Position numbers and translations under genes: made by a program
The notes under the pieces: model-generated
The model's database searches: none
What the model was told of the DNA's origin: nothing
The model's input: the letters and a program-made list of their open reading frames with translations, nothing else
DNA from: Halorubrum cibi
GTDB taxonomy: Archaea > Halobacteriota > Halobacteria > Halobacteriales > Haloferacaceae
DNA: 64,000 nt
Direction: 5' to 3'
NCBI RefSeq assembly: GCF_900182635.1
Contig: NZ_FXTD01000008.1
Location: 62,001 to 126,000, forward strand
Part shown: piece by piece, positions 18,052 through 27,196 of the stretch
Layout of the letters: every line of letters begins with the position of its first letter
How positions within the stretch are numbered: the first letter of the stretch is position 1

Positions 18052-18686
18052 ACGGGCACCTCCTTCGCGGGACCCATCGTGGTCTTCACGTAGATCCCGT
18101 CGATGTTGAGCGGGCCCTTCTCGAGGTCGGCCTCGAGCCGACGGATGATGACGTCGATGTTGCTCGAGATGTCCTCGGAGTCCATGTCCTCCGCACCCAC
18201 GCGGGTGTGGAAGGTGCGCCGATCACGCGATCGGAGCTGGACCGTGTTCTTCATCCGGTTTACTGTCTCGACGACGTCGTCGTCCGGCTGTAGGGGAGTC
18301 GGCATCTTGCCGCGCGGACCGAGGACGGTACCGAGGTACCGACCGATGTCCTGCATCAGGTTGGCCTCCGCGACGAAGAAGTCGGTCTCGTCGGCCAGGT
18401 CCTTCGCGCGGTCGTCGTCGTCTCCGAGGTCGGCGAGGTCCTCGCCGTCGAGGACCTCGTCGGCGACTTCGGCGGCGCGGACGGCGGTTTCGCCCTCCGC
18501 GAAGACGACGATGCGTGTCTCCTGTCCAGTTCCAGCCGGCAGCACGACGGACTCGTCGACGCGATTCGACGGATCGTTGAGGTCGAGGTCTCGCAGGTTG
18601 ATGGCGAGGTCCACCGTCTCGCGGAAGTTCCGCTCGGGGGCCTCATCGAGTGCGAGGGTCACGGCCTCTTGTATTGTGTCTGCCAT
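18048..18686 (-). CDS. rpl1: Ribosomal protein L1
   Basis: The 212-residue protein forms the L1 stalk of the 50S subunit. [21 protein letters not shown] and [17 protein letters not shown] mark its N-terminus, and [12 protein letters not shown] its middle domain. I chose the start MADTIQ because it is the archaeal L1 start; the longer reading crosses the promoter and leader hairpin. It is the first gene of the operon with rplP0 and rpl12. No L11 gene is next to it, consistent with the separate L11 transcript reported in Halobacterium. Confidence 0.95.
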   Translation of the reverse strand: MADTIQEAVTLALDEAPERNFRETVDLAINLRDLDLNDPSNRVDESVVLPAGTGQETRIVVFAEGETAVRAAEVADEVLDGEDLADLGDDDDRAKDLADETDFFVAEANLMQDIGRYLGTVLGPRGKMPTPLQPDDDVVETVNRMKNTVQLRSRDRRTFHTRVGAEDMDSEDISSNIDVIIRRLEADLEKGPLNIDGIYVKTTMGPAKEVPV

Positions 18687-18726
18687 TTTCACCTCCGTAG
18701 TACGCAGGTCGCTCCTACGGGTCAGT

Positions 18727-18747
18727 GAAACAGGCGAAGCCTGTCTC
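18727..18747 (-). promoter_or_regulatory. Leader hairpin of the L1-L10-L12 operon (candidate L1 autoregulatory site)
   Basis: In the mRNA the leader reads GAGACAGGC, then UUC, then GCCUGUUUC, a 9-bp stem with a three-base loop and one G-U pair. It lies about 40 nt before the L1 ATG and near the predicted transcript start. In Halobacterium and Methanococcus, L1 represses its own operon by binding an mRNA site near the 5' end that mimics 23S rRNA. The role here is inferred from position; the rRNA mimicry was not shown. Confidence 0.5.
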
Positions 18748-18769
18748 ATCGGAGAGTGGCCCATCGGAC

Positions 18770-18778
18770 GCTTAAAAC
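18770..18778 (-). promoter_or_regulatory. TATA-like box of the L1 operon
   Basis: On the minus strand the sequence GGTTTTAAG resembles a haloarchaeal TATA box. Transcription would start about 25 nt downstream, near 18749, giving a leader of about 60 nt that begins just before the hairpin. This is unusual in a group where many transcripts have almost no leader. Confidence 0.5.
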
Positions 18779-18839
18779 CGTCGAAGCACCCGTCCCCGTG
18801 TGAACCGGCGACAGGCCCCGTGGCGGCGGAACGTCGACG

Positions 18840-18900
18840 CGGTCCCGGCAGGGGGAGGTCGACTCGGCCCCGGTAGGGGGAGGTCGGTGCGGCCCCGTTG
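18840..18900. repeat. 25-bp tandem repeat upstream of pccB
   Basis: Units start at 18840, 18865 and 18890; the third is partial. Shared core: CGG(T/C)CCCGG(C/T)AGGGGGAGGTCG. The stretch between the L1 operon promoter and pccB (18687-19019, 333 bp) has no gene; it holds the L1 leader and promoter, this repeat and the pccB promoter. Function of the repeat is unknown. Confidence 0.7.
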
Positions 18901-18999
18901 GCGACGCGAGGGACGACCGCCACGTGTACGACGTGCGTCGAACCCGAATGTCGTCGTGTAGGGGAACCCTTTTGACGGCGCTTACCGACCCGTAACGCA

Positions 19000-19023
19000 A
19001 TGACTCAGGGTGGTCCAGCGTGA
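19000..19023 (+). other. Seven-codon upstream ORF overlapping the pccB GTG start
   Basis: ATG at 19000 begins MTQGGPA and stops with TGA at 19023, overlapping the pccB GTG (GTGA). A TATA-like CTTTTGAC lies about 28 nt before this ATG, so a leaderless transcript would begin at the micro-ORF rather than at pccB. Translational coupling is possible. No experiment shows that it is translated. Confidence 0.35.
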
Positions 19024-20570
19024 CGATGGACGATCGGATCGAGGACCTCCGCGAGCGCCGCGAACGAGCCGCGAAGGGCGGCGGCGACGAGCGGATCGCC
19101 TCCCAACACGAGAAGGGGAAAATGACCGCCCGCGAGCGGATCGAGTACTTCCTCGACGACGGCACGTTCCACGAGTTCGACCGCTTCCGCACCCACCGGA
19201 ACCACACCTTCGGAATGGAGGAACGTCGGATCCCCGGCGACGGCGTAGTGACGGGGTACGGCGAGGTGAACGGCCGCAAGACGTTCGTGTTCGCACACGA
19301 CTTCACCGTCTTCGGCGGCTCGCTCGGCGAGGTGTTCGCCGAGAAGGTGTGTAAGGTGATGGACAAGGCGATGGACGTGGGCGCGCCCGTGATCGGCCTC
19401 AACGACTCCGCGGGCGCGCGGATCCAGGAGGGCGTCGCCTCGCTCGGCGGCTTCGCCGAGGTCTTCCGGCGCAACACGGAGGCGTCGGGCGTGATCCCGC
19501 AGATATCGGCGATCATGGGGCCCTGTGCCGGCGGCGCGGTGTACTCGCCGGCCATCACCGACTTCACCTTCATGGTGAAGGACACCTCCCACATGTTCAT
19601 CACCGGGCCGGACGTGATCGAGACGGTCACCGGCGAGGAGGTGAGCTTCGAGGAGCTCGGCGGCGCGGTCACCCACACCTCGACCTCGGGCGTCGCCCAC
19701 TTCGCCGAGGAGAGCGAGGAGGACGCCCTCGACGACATCGCCCGATTGCTCTCGTACCTCCCGCAGAACAACGTCGAGGACCCGCCGCGCGTCGAGCCGT
19801 GGGACGACCCCGAGCGCGCCGACGAGGAGCTCACCCACGTCGTCCCCGACGCCCCTCGGAAGCCCTACGACATGAAGGAGGTCATCGAGCGGGTCGCCGA
19901 CGAGGGCTCCTTCTTCGAGGTTCAGGAGAACTTCGCGAAGAACGTCGTCGTCGGCTTCGCCCGCCTCGACGGCCGTTCGATCGGGATCGTCGCCAACAAC
20001 CCGCGGGTCAACGCCGGCACGCTCGACATCGAGTCGAGCCAGAAGGCCGCGCGGTTCGTCCGCTTCTGTGACGCCTTCAACGTCCCCATCCTCACCTTCG
20101 AGGACGTGCCCGGCTTCATGCCCGGGACGGACCAGGAGCATGACGGGATCATCCGCCACGGCGCGAAGCTGTTGTACGCCTTCTCGGAGGCGACGGTCCC
20201 CCTCCTCACCGTTATCACCCGGAAGGCGTACGGCGGGGCCTACTGCGTGATGTCCTCGAAGCACATCGGCGGCGACGTGAACTACGCGTGGCCGACCGCG
20301 GAGATCGCGGTGATGGGGCCGAAAGGGGCCGTGAACGTGCTCTACCGCGAGGAGCTGGAGGCGGCCGACGACACCGACGCCCACAGACAGGAGCTCATCG
20401 ACGAGTACCGCGAGGAGTTCGCGAACCCCTACACCGCGGCCGACCGCGGCTTCGTCGACGACGTGATCGAGCCGACCGAGACCCGCGCCCGCCTGATCGA
20501 CGACCTGGAGATGCTGACGGGCAAACGCGAGGACCAGCCCGACAAGAAACACGGCAACATCCCGATCTGA
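19020..20570 (+). CDS. pccB: Propionyl-CoA/acyl-CoA carboxylase, carboxyltransferase subunit
   Basis: This 516-residue beta subunit moves the carboxyl group from biotin to propionyl-CoA (or acetyl-CoA). Carboxyltransferase signatures are seen: [18 protein letters not shown], an acyl-CoA site around [19 protein letters not shown] with the oxyanion loop [14 protein letters not shown], and a C-terminal [20 protein letters not shown]. The start is GTG, giving [12 protein letters not shown], as in haloarchaeal PccB; an ATG two codons later is an alternative. Small pccX and biotin-carrying pccA follow, forming a propionyl-CoA carboxylase set. Confidence 0.92.
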   Translation: MTMDDRIEDLRERRERAAKGGGDERIASQHEKGKMTARERIEYFLDDGTFHEFDRFRTHRNHTFGMEERRIPGDGVVTGYGEVNGRKTFVFAHDFTVFGGSLGEVFAEKVCKVMDKAMDVGAPVIGLNDSAGARIQEGVASLGGFAEVFRRNTEASGVIPQISAIMGPCAGGAVYSPAITDFTFMVKDTSHMFITGPDVIETVTGEEVSFEELGGAVTHTSTSGVAHFAEESEEDALDDIARLLSYLPQNNVEDPPRVEPWDDPERADEELTHVVPDAPRKPYDMKEVIERVADEGSFFEVQENFAKNVVVGFARLDGRSIGIVANNPRVNAGTLDIESSQKAARFVRFCDAFNVPILTFEDVPGFMPGTDQEHDGIIRHGAKLLYAFSEATVPLLTVITRKAYGGAYCVMSSKHIGGDVNYAWPTAEIAVMGPKGAVNVLYREELEAADDTDAHRQELIDEYREEFANPYTAADRGFVDDVIEPTETRARLIDDLEMLTGKREDQPDKKHGNIPI

Positions 20571-20571
20571 G

Positions 20572-20886
20572 ATGGCGACGGACGCACCCGCCGGGGAGGC
20601 GGAAGCGGGGACGACCTCGCCAGTCCGGTTCGACGCCGGCGACCTGCGGATCCCCGACGACGCCGACGACGAGGAAGCCGCGGCCATCGCGGTCGCGGTC
20701 GCGGCGCACCTCCGCGACCGGGAGGTCGCCGCGGCCGCGAACGAGGAGGGGGAAGGGACCGACTGGCGCGGCGACCGCTGGGGCTTCGCCGCGCGGCTGG
20801 AGTCGGTCCGGGGCCGCCGCGCTCGCGTCCCCGAGACGGCCCCATCGGATCCGTGGGCGGCCGCCGGCCGGCTCGACCGGTTCTGA
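20572..20886 (+). CDS. pccX: Small subunit of propionyl-CoA carboxylase (PccX-like)
   Basis: A 104-residue protein whose ATG is one base behind the pccB stop. The central region [17 protein letters not shown] and the tail with [12 protein letters not shown] and [12 protein letters not shown] resemble the small epsilon/PccX subunits of haloarchaeal and actinobacterial acyl-CoA carboxylases. In Haloferax mediterranei PccX is a small essential partner of PccA and PccB. The family is divergent, so the name rests on context and the C-terminal motif. Confidence 0.7.
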   Translation: MATDAPAGEAEAGTTSPVRFDAGDLRIPDDADDEEAAAIAVAVAAHLRDREVAAAANEEGEGTDWRGDRWGFAARLESVRGRRARVPETAPSDPWAAAGRLDRF

Positions 20887-20931
20887 ACTCGCGGCGGCCG
20901 ACCCGGTCGACGATAAGCCGACTCCCTTCCC

Positions 20932-21156
20932 TTACTCCTCCGTGTCGACGGCGGGGTCGACCTCGGGGTCGACCGCCTCCTCGCCACGAACCGCCGACGC
21001 GACCCGGTTCACGACGACCGGGACGATGCCGGCGATGGCGACGAGGATGGCGACCCGGACAAGCACGGAGACGTCCGTGAGAAACGAGAGTCCGAGGTAG
21101 ACGACCGCGCCGACGAGCACCGACGGCAACACGTAGGGATTCCCTGCGGAGATCAT
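20932..21156 (-). CDS. Small two-helix membrane protein, function unknown
   Basis: A 74-residue protein with two hydrophobic helices (residues 7-27 and 31-50) and an acidic tail (EEAVDPEVDPAVDTEE). It is encoded on the minus strand between pccX and pccA, so it interrupts the carboxylase cluster. A TATA-like signal upstream of pccA would be expected because of this. I do not recognise the family; it could be a dispersed haloarchaeal orphan. A coding role is favoured by clear transmembrane organisation. Confidence 0.5.
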   Translation of the reverse strand: MISAGNPYVLPSVLVGAVVYLGLSFLTDVSVLVRVAILVAIAGIVPVVVNRVASAVRGEEAVDPEVDPAVDTEE

Positions 21157-21269
21157 ACCCGACGATCCGGGCTCGGTCCCCCTTAACCGTCCCGGGACGG
21201 GTCGTCGTCGCCGTCGATCTCCCCGGACCGACAGAATGAGGTGGACATTCCGAGAACGGGCCCACAGGA

Positions 21270-23162
21270 ATGTTCGACAAGGTACTGGTCGCGAACCGCG
21301 GCGAGATCGCCGTCCGCGTGATGCGCGCCTGCGAGGAACTGGGCGTCGAGACGGTCGCCGTCTACAGCGACGCGGACAGACACGCCGGCCACGTCCGCTA
21401 CGCCGACGAGGCGTACAACGTCGGGCCGGCGCGCGCGGCCGACTCCTACCTCGACGGCGAGGCGGTCCTCGACGCCGCGCGCGCGGCCGACGCCGACGCG
21501 ATACACCCCGGCTACGGCTTCCTCGCCGAGAACGCCGACTTCGCGGCGCGCGTCGAGGCGGCCGACGGGGTCACGTGGATCGGCCCCTCGAGCGACGCGA
21601 TGGAGCGGCTCGGCGAGAAGACGCACGCCCGGCGCGCGATGGCCGAGGCCGACGTGCCGATCGTGCCGGGGACGACCGAGCCGGTCACCGACGCGGAGAC
21701 CGTCCGCGAGTTCGGCGAGGAACACGGCTACCCGATCGCGATCAAGGCCGAGGGCGGCGGCGGCGGCCGCGGGATGAAGATCGTCGAGTCGCCGGAGGAG
21801 GCCGAGGAGGCCCTCGAGTCGGCCAAACGCGAGGGCGAGGCGTACTTCTCGAACGACTCGGTGTACCTCGAGCGCTACCTCGAGACGCCGCGGCACGTCG
21901 AGGTCCAGATCGTCGCCGATTCGGGTCCCGAGAGTGACGGCCCCGGGGGCGAGAGCGACGTGGTCCACCTCGGCGAGCGCGACTGCTCCCTCCAGCGCCG
22001 CCACCAGAAGGTGATCGAGGAGGGTCCCTCCCCCGCGCTCTCCGACGAGTTGCGCGAGCGGATCGGCGAGGCGGCCCGCCGCGGCGTCGCCGCCGCCGAC
22101 TACACCAACGCCGGGACCGTCGAGTTCCTCGTCGAGGAGGATCCGGAGCGCGATCCGGACGATCCGCTCGGCCCCGAGACGCCCTTCTACTTCCTTGAGG
22201 TCAACACGCGGATACAGGTCGAACACACCGTGACAGAGGCGTTGACGGGGATAGACATCGTCAAAGAGCAGCTCCGCGTCGCGAGCGGCGAGGGCCTCTC
22301 GATCGGACAGGACGACGTCGAGCTTTCGGGCCACGCGATCGAGTTCCGGATCAACGCCGAGAACGCCGCCGAGGGGTTCCAGCCCGCCAGCGAGGGGTCA
22401 CTGGACACCTACGACCCGCCGGGCGGGATCGGCGTCCGCGTCGACGACGCGCTCCGACAGGGCGACGACCTCGTCACCGACTACGACTCGATGATCGCGA
22501 AGCTGATCGTGTGGGGGAGAGACCGTGAGGAGTGTCTCGCGCGCTCGCGGCGCGCGCTCGCCGAGTACGAGCTGGAGGGGGTCGTCACGATCGTCCCGTT
22601 CCACCGGCTCATGCTCTCCGACGAGCGATTCCTTGCGGGCACGCACACGACGAAGTACCTCGACGAGGAGGTCGATGCCGACCGGATCGCCGACGCGCAG
22701 GAGCGGTGGGGGACGGAGCCCTCGCGCCCCTCGAGCGACGACGAGGACGGCGAGGAGGTGACCGAACGGGAGTTCACCGTCGAGGTGAACGGTAAGCGGT
22801 TCCAGGTCGACCTCGAGGAGCGCGGCGCGCCCGCGATCCCGACCTCCGGCGGCGGCTCCGGCGCGGGCGGCGGCCGGCAGCAGCGACCGCCGCAGGCGAG
22901 AGACGCGGGTGACGACGGCGACTCCGGCGGCGTCGACGTCGCGGAGGGCGGCGAGGCGATCCAGGCGGAGATGCAGGGGACGATCCTCTCGGTGGACGTG
23001 GCCGAGGGCGACGAGGTCGCCGCCGGCGACGTAGTCTGCGTCCTCGAGGCGATGAAGATGGAGAACGACGTGGTCGCCGAGCGCGGCGGCACCGTCACGG
23101 GCGTCCACGTCGCGGAGGGGGACAGCGTCGACATGGGCGACGTGCTGGTCGTTCTGGAGTGA
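21270..23162 (+). CDS. pccA: Propionyl-CoA/acyl-CoA carboxylase, biotin carboxylase and carrier subunit
   Basis: The 630-residue alpha subunit has an N-terminal biotin carboxylase part (starting [16 protein letters not shown], with the ATP-grasp Gly-rich loop [13 protein letters not shown] and the [14 protein letters not shown] active-site motif). It ends in a biotinyl domain with EAMKMEND, where the Lys carries biotin. Gly-rich linkers and an acidic insertion (about residues 220-230) separate the domains. It works with PccB and PccX to make (S)-methylmalonyl-CoA. The gene lies downstream of the opposing small membrane protein gene and may have its own promoter. Confidence 0.93.
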   Translation: MFDKVLVANRGEIAVRVMRACEELGVETVAVYSDADRHAGHVRYADEAYNVGPARAADSYLDGEAVLDAARAADADAIHPGYGFLAENADFAARVEAADGVTWIGPSSDAMERLGEKTHARRAMAEADVPIVPGTTEPVTDAETVREFGEEHGYPIAIKAEGGGGGRGMKIVESPEEAEEALESAKREGEAYFSNDSVYLERYLETPRHVEVQIVADSGPESDGPGGESDVVHLGERDCSLQRRHQKVIEEGPSPALSDELRERIGEAARRGVAAADYTNAGTVEFLVEEDPERDPDDPLGPETPFYFLEVNTRIQVEHTVTEALTGIDIVKEQLRVASGEGLSIGQDDVELSGHAIEFRINAENAAEGFQPASEGSLDTYDPPGGIGVRVDDALRQGDDLVTDYDSMIAKLIVWGRDREECLARSRRALAEYELEGVVTIVPFHRLMLSDERFLAGTHTTKYLDEEVDADRIADAQERWGTEPSRPSSDDEDGEEVTEREFTVEVNGKRFQVDLEERGAPAIPTSGGGSGAGGGRQQRPPQARDAGDDGDSGGVDVAEGGEAIQAEMQGTILSVDVAEGDEVAAGDVVCVLEAMKMENDVVAERGGTVTGVHVAEGDSVDMGDVLVVLE

Positions 23163-23241
23163 GACTCCGGTCGGTCGCGAGCGCCGCGGGGCGATCGGAC
23201 GAAGTCGACTACGCGCGCATTCGAGGGGCGATCGACGGAGT

Positions 23242-23278
23242 CGACCACCCGAACGCGTAGCCGACCACCCGAACGCGT
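23242..23278. repeat. 17-bp direct repeat before the PAS kinase gene
   Basis: CGACCACCCGAACGCGT occurs at 23242-23258 and 23262-23278, with a 20-bp period. It lies between pccA and the histidine kinase gene, about 60 bp before the kinase start, and may overlap an operator. Confidence 0.65.
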
Positions 23279-23338
23279 CCAAGTGCTCGGACGATCGCTT
23301 TAAGATCCAAGCGGACACAGTGGGGACCGGGTAGTCAC

Positions 23339-24364
23339 ATGAGCGATCGACCGCGCCGCGATAGGGATCTGCGACGGTACGAGACCGTCCTCGAATCGCT
23401 CGAGGACGGGGTGTACGCCGTCGACCCCGACGGGACCATCGTGTACGTCAACGACCGCTACGCCGAGATGAAGCGGGCGGACCGCGATGAGCTGCTCGGG
23501 ACGCACATCTACGAGTGGGCCACCGAGGAGGCCGCGGCGAAGGCGCGGCGTGCGCGCGAGGAACTCGCCGCGGGCGACCGCGAGGTCGGCGTGATCGAGT
23601 ACGACTTCCAGACGGCCGACGGCGACACGTTCCCCGTGGAGATGCGGTTCGCCCGGGTTCCCGACGACGACGGCATCGACCGCGTCGGCGTCATCCGTGA
23701 CGTCACGGACCGAAAGCGGTGGGAGGAGTCGCTCCGGCGGAAGAACGAGCGGCTCGACGAGTTCGCGAGCATCGTCTCACACGATCTCCGGAACCCCCTC
23801 AACGTCGCCAGTGGGCGGCTCGAACTCCTTCGAGAGGAGTGTGACTCCCCCCAGATCGACGAGATCGAGAGCGCACACGAGCGGATGCGATCGCTCATCG
23901 ACGACCTGTTGTCGCTGGCGCGCGCCGGCGACGAGTTGAACGAGGCGGAGCGGGTGGACCTCTCGACGGTCGCCGATCGCGCCTGGCGAAACGTCGCGAC
24001 GGAGGAGGCGACCCTCCGGACGGACGGGGACGTGACGTTCGCCGCCGACGAGAGCCGGCTGGAGGGGCTCTTGGAGAACCTGATCAGGAACGCGATAGAA
24101 CACGGCGGCGACGAGGTGACCGTGATCGTGGGCGCTCTCGAGGACGGTAAAGGCTTCTACCTCGAAGACGACGGCCCGGGAATCCCCGAGGAACACCGCG
24201 AGGCGGTCTTCGAGAGCGGGTACACGACCGCCGAGGACGGGACGGGGTTCGGCCTGAGCATCGTCGAGCGAATCGCCGAGGCGCACGGCTGGGAGGTCCG
24301 CGCGACCGAGAGTACCGACGGCGGTGCGCGCTTCGAGGTGACGGGCGTCGACGCTTCGGGGTGA
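23339..24364 (+). CDS. PAS domain sensor histidine kinase
   Basis: The 341-residue protein has a PAS domain (about residues 14-120), a HisKA box with His148 in IVSHDLRNPL, and a HATPase domain with NLIRNAIEHG, EDDGPGIP and GTGFGLSIVER. There is no transmembrane helix, so it is cytoplasmic. Its kinase core resembles that of the GAF kinase at 14693. No response regulator is adjacent, which is common for haloarchaeal orphan kinases. The start ATG at 23339 follows a TTTAAG box at about 23300, a spacing slightly longer than for leaderless genes. Confidence 0.85.
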   Translation: MSDRPRRDRDLRRYETVLESLEDGVYAVDPDGTIVYVNDRYAEMKRADRDELLGTHIYEWATEEAAAKARRAREELAAGDREVGVIEYDFQTADGDTFPVEMRFARVPDDDGIDRVGVIRDVTDRKRWEESLRRKNERLDEFASIVSHDLRNPLNVASGRLELLREECDSPQIDEIESAHERMRSLIDDLLSLARAGDELNEAERVDLSTVADRAWRNVATEEATLRTDGDVTFAADESRLEGLLENLIRNAIEHGGDEVTVIVGALEDGKGFYLEDDGPGIPEEHREAVFESGYTTAEDGTGFGLSIVERIAEAHGWEVRATESTDGGARFEVTGVDASG

Positions 24365-24482
24365 CGCGGATCGTCCGGTTCGGGGTGAGTGGCATCGACG
24401 CCTCCGGGAACGGGGATCGTCCGGTTCCGGCGATGGCACCCGCGGTAGCAATCCTGAAGGGGGACCCCGTCGATCGACGGAC

Positions 24483-25529
24483 GTGAAACGGATACAGCTC
24501 GGGAACACCGTCTTCGAGGGCGAGAACGACGCCTACCTGATCGAGGCGGGCCGGACGACGCTCGTCGACACCGCCGTCGCGGTCCCGGCGGTGCGCGCGG
24601 AACTGCGGGAGGGCCTGTCGGAACACGGCGTGGAGTTCGCCGACGTCGACGCGGTGGTCCTCACCCACTGGCACCCCGATCACGCCGGGCTGGCCGGCGA
24701 GATCCAGGCCGAAGGTGGCGCCGAGGTGTACGTCCACGAAGCGGACGCGCCGCTCGTCGACGGCCGGGAACGCCCCTTCGCGACGAACCCGACGGCCCAA
24801 CGGGAGACGTTCGAGCGGTGGGGGATGCCCGCAGCGGCGCGCGAGCGACTGACCGAGTTCTTCGACACGGAGGGGGCGGACATCTACGGCCGCGACGCCG
24901 AGGTGACGCCGATCGCCGACGGCGAGACGATCGACCTCGGCGGCGTGAAACTGGAGACGGTCCACCTGCCGGGACACACCGCCGGGCTCTGCGCGTTCGC
25001 GTTCGACCCGCGGACGGTTCCGGGACACGAGCCCGTGAGCGGGAACGTCGGGGACGAGGGAGAGTCGCCGGTGGAGGCGTTCACCGGCGACGCGCTGCTC
25101 CCGCGGTACACCCCGAACGTCGGCGGGGCGGACGTCCGGGTCGAGGAGCCGCTGGCCGCCTACGCCGACAGCCTCGTCCGGATCGTAGAGCGCGACTGGG
25201 ATGCCGCGCACCCGGGCCACCGCGAACGGATCGACGAGCCGAGCCGGCGAGCCGCGGAGATCCTCGAGCACCACCGCGACCGGACCCGGCGAGTGATCGA
25301 CGTCTTGGAGTCCGGACCGGCCACCGCGTGGGAGGTCTCGGCGGCGCTGTTCGGCGACCTCGAGGAGATCCACACGCTCCATGGCCCGGGCGAGGCGTTC
25401 GCACACCTCGACCACCTGGAGCGCGCGGGCGTCCTCGAGCGCGACGGGACCGCCTACCGCCTCGTCGATCCGGACCCGAACGTGGACGAGCTGTTTCCGA
25501 CCGCCGCGCTCGACGCGACGGATCGATAG
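24483..25529 (+). CDS. MBL-fold metallo-hydrolase
   Basis: A 348-residue protein with the metallo-beta-lactamase motif THWHPDHAG (His62, His64, Asp66, His67), LPGHTAG further on, and a GDALLPRYTPNVGG segment. The C-terminal part (about residues 240-348) contains a winged-helix-like region (VIDVLESGPATAWEVSAALFG) often seen in LACTB2-like members. Substrate is unknown; relatives act on thioesters, lactones or RNA ends. It starts with GTG. A 14-bp repeat, GGATCGTCCGGTTC, occurs twice in the spacer before it. Confidence 0.8.
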   Translation: MKRIQLGNTVFEGENDAYLIEAGRTTLVDTAVAVPAVRAELREGLSEHGVEFADVDAVVLTHWHPDHAGLAGEIQAEGGAEVYVHEADAPLVDGRERPFATNPTAQRETFERWGMPAAARERLTEFFDTEGADIYGRDAEVTPIADGETIDLGGVKLETVHLPGHTAGLCAFAFDPRTVPGHEPVSGNVGDEGESPVEAFTGDALLPRYTPNVGGADVRVEEPLAAYADSLVRIVERDWDAAHPGHRERIDEPSRRAAEILEHHRDRTRRVIDVLESGPATAWEVSAALFGDLEEIHTLHGPGEAFAHLDHLERAGVLERDGTAYRLVDPDPNVDELFPTAALDATDR

Positions 25530-25613
25530 CTCGACCGCCGAGAGCACCCGTCACACCCGAGACGTTGCCGCCGTCGCCGAAAGCTATTCCCGCGCGAGCG
25601 CGCATGTACCGTC

Positions 25614-26567
25614 GTGAAGCGGGAGACCCTCTCGACCGCCCTCCTCGCCCTCCTCGCGGTCGTCGCCCTCGGCGTCGCGGCAGCGACGTTGGACTCCGCA
25701 GTCGCCGTCGACGGGGGCGGCGGGTTCAGCGGCGGTCTCGAGGGCGGTGCCGGTCCGACCGACGATCCCGGCGAGATCAGTCCCTCGGAGACGCCGGGCG
25801 GCCCGACGGTGCTGGCGCTGCCGCCGATCTGCTACCCCCTCCTGCGCCGGCCGCCGGCGCTGTTGCTCCTCGCGGGATTCCTGCTCGCGGTCGGGGCGTT
25901 CGCCTACCGCGACACCGGATCGCGGTTCGCCGCGGCCGTCGTCGCGGGCACGGTCGGGCTTCCCGTGGTCGTGGTGTGGTACGGGCTCTCGAGCTGTCGC
26001 GACCCCGAGACCGTCGGCGAACTCGATCTCGGACTGGCGGGCGAGGAGGGCGGACTGTTTCCCGCGGGCGGCGGTGGCGGGGCGGGTCTCGGGAGCGGCT
26101 CCGGGAGCGTCTCGACGCCCGAGGCGGTGTTCATCGCCGTCGTCGTCCTCGCCATCGTCGTGAGCCTCCTCGTGTTCGTGACGGCCGCGGGCGACGACGA
26201 GGAGACGTCCGGGAAGGGCGCGTCCGCGGAGCCGGACCCGGAGTCGTCGGATCCGGACCTCGCCGAGGTCGCACGAACCGCGGGGGAGGCGGCCGCCCGG
26301 ATCGAGGGCGACGCCGGCGACAACGACGTATACCGCGCGTGGCGCGAGATGACCGAGGCGCTCGAGGTCGACCGTCCCGCCTCCGTGACGCCGGCCGAGT
26401 TCGCGGCCGCCGCGGTCGAGGCCGGCGTCGACGAGGAGCCCGTCTCGGAGCTCACCGACGTCTTCGAGCGGGTCCGGTACGGCGGCGCGGAACCGACCGA
26501 CGACCGGGAGCGCCGGGCCGCCGCCGCGCTCCGCCGGATCGAGGAGGAACACGGGGGTGAGACCTGA
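25614..26567 (+). CDS. DUF4129 domain membrane protein
   Basis: This 317-residue protein has an N-terminal signal-like helix, two more hydrophobic helices (about 80-130) and another near 165-185. A soluble C-terminal DUF4129-like domain follows, with YRAWREMTEALEV, PASVTPAEFAAAAVEAGV and an FERVRYGGAEPTDD segment. DUF4129 domains occur with DUF58 and MoxR proteins in clusters for envelope or extracytoplasmic protein maturation. It starts with GTG and its stop overlaps the next ATG by one base (TGATG), so it heads a four-gene operon. Confidence 0.75.
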   Translation: MKRETLSTALLALLAVVALGVAAATLDSAVAVDGGGGFSGGLEGGAGPTDDPGEISPSETPGGPTVLALPPICYPLLRRPPALLLLAGFLLAVGAFAYRDTGSRFAAAVVAGTVGLPVVVVWYGLSSCRDPETVGELDLGLAGEEGGLFPAGGGGGAGLGSGSGSVSTPEAVFIAVVVLAIVVSLLVFVTAAGDDEETSGKGASAEPDPESSDPDLAEVARTAGEAAARIEGDAGDNDVYRAWREMTEALEVDRPASVTPAEFAAAAVEAGVDEEPVSELTDVFERVRYGGAEPTDDRERRAAAALRRIEEEHGGET

Positions 26568-27196
26568 TGCGTCCGCTCGCGGTCGTCGGGGTCGCGGCGG
26601 TCGCGGTCGGCTTTCTCGTCGCCGTCGACCGGGGACTCGCGGGCGCGCTCGACCTCTCGTTCGTCGTCGTCACCCTGGTCGGGATCCTGGGCGTCCTCCA
26701 GGGCGTTCGATACGCGAGCGCGCGTCGGGGGCGCGAGCGGCGGTCGACGGACCTCGGCGAACCGGAGCGGCGGGAGCGGGCGGCGGTCCCCGGAGCCGAC
26801 TTCGACGCGACGGTCTCCCGCGCCGTCTCCGCCCGACGGCGGTGGGGACGAACCGCCCGCGACGACGTTCGGTCGCGGGTCCGGGAGGCCGCGATCCGAG
26901 CGGTCGCCCGCGAGCGGAGCTGCTCGGCCGAACGGGCTGCGGAACTCCTCGAGGAGGGAGAGTGGACCGACGACCGCACCGCCGCGGCGTTCCTCTCGCG
27001 CTCGATCTCCTACCCGATCCGCGACCAGATACTGGGAGGCCTCCCCGGCCGATCGGCCTTCCGGAACGGGGTGACTGCCGCCGTCGACGCCCTCGAGCGA
27101 GCGACGGCAGGGATCGACGCCGGAGCGGCTGGCGACGACGAGCGTGCCGTCGACGAGCGGAAAACGACCACTGACCGTTCCGGAGGGAATCGATGA
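26567..27196 (+). CDS. Membrane protein of the DUF58 cluster (DUF7269-like)
   Basis: A 209-residue protein with two N-terminal helices and a soluble, Arg-rich part containing VREAAIRAVARERSCSAERA and EEGEWTDDRTAAAFLSRS. It lies between DUF4129 and DUF58 genes, with 1-bp and 4-bp overlaps, so expression is coupled. Haloarchaeal clusters of this kind contain one such protein; I believe it is the DUF7269 family, from memory. It may assemble with MoxR-linked proteins at the membrane. Function unknown. Confidence 0.6.
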   Translation: MRPLAVVGVAAVAVGFLVAVDRGLAGALDLSFVVVTLVGILGVLQGVRYASARRGRERRSTDLGEPERRERAAVPGADFDATVSRAVSARRRWGRTARDDVRSRVREAAIRAVARERSCSAERAAELLEEGEWTDDRTAAAFLSRSISYPIRDQILGGLPGRSAFRNGVTAAVDALERATAGIDAGAAGDDERAVDERKTTTDRSGGNR

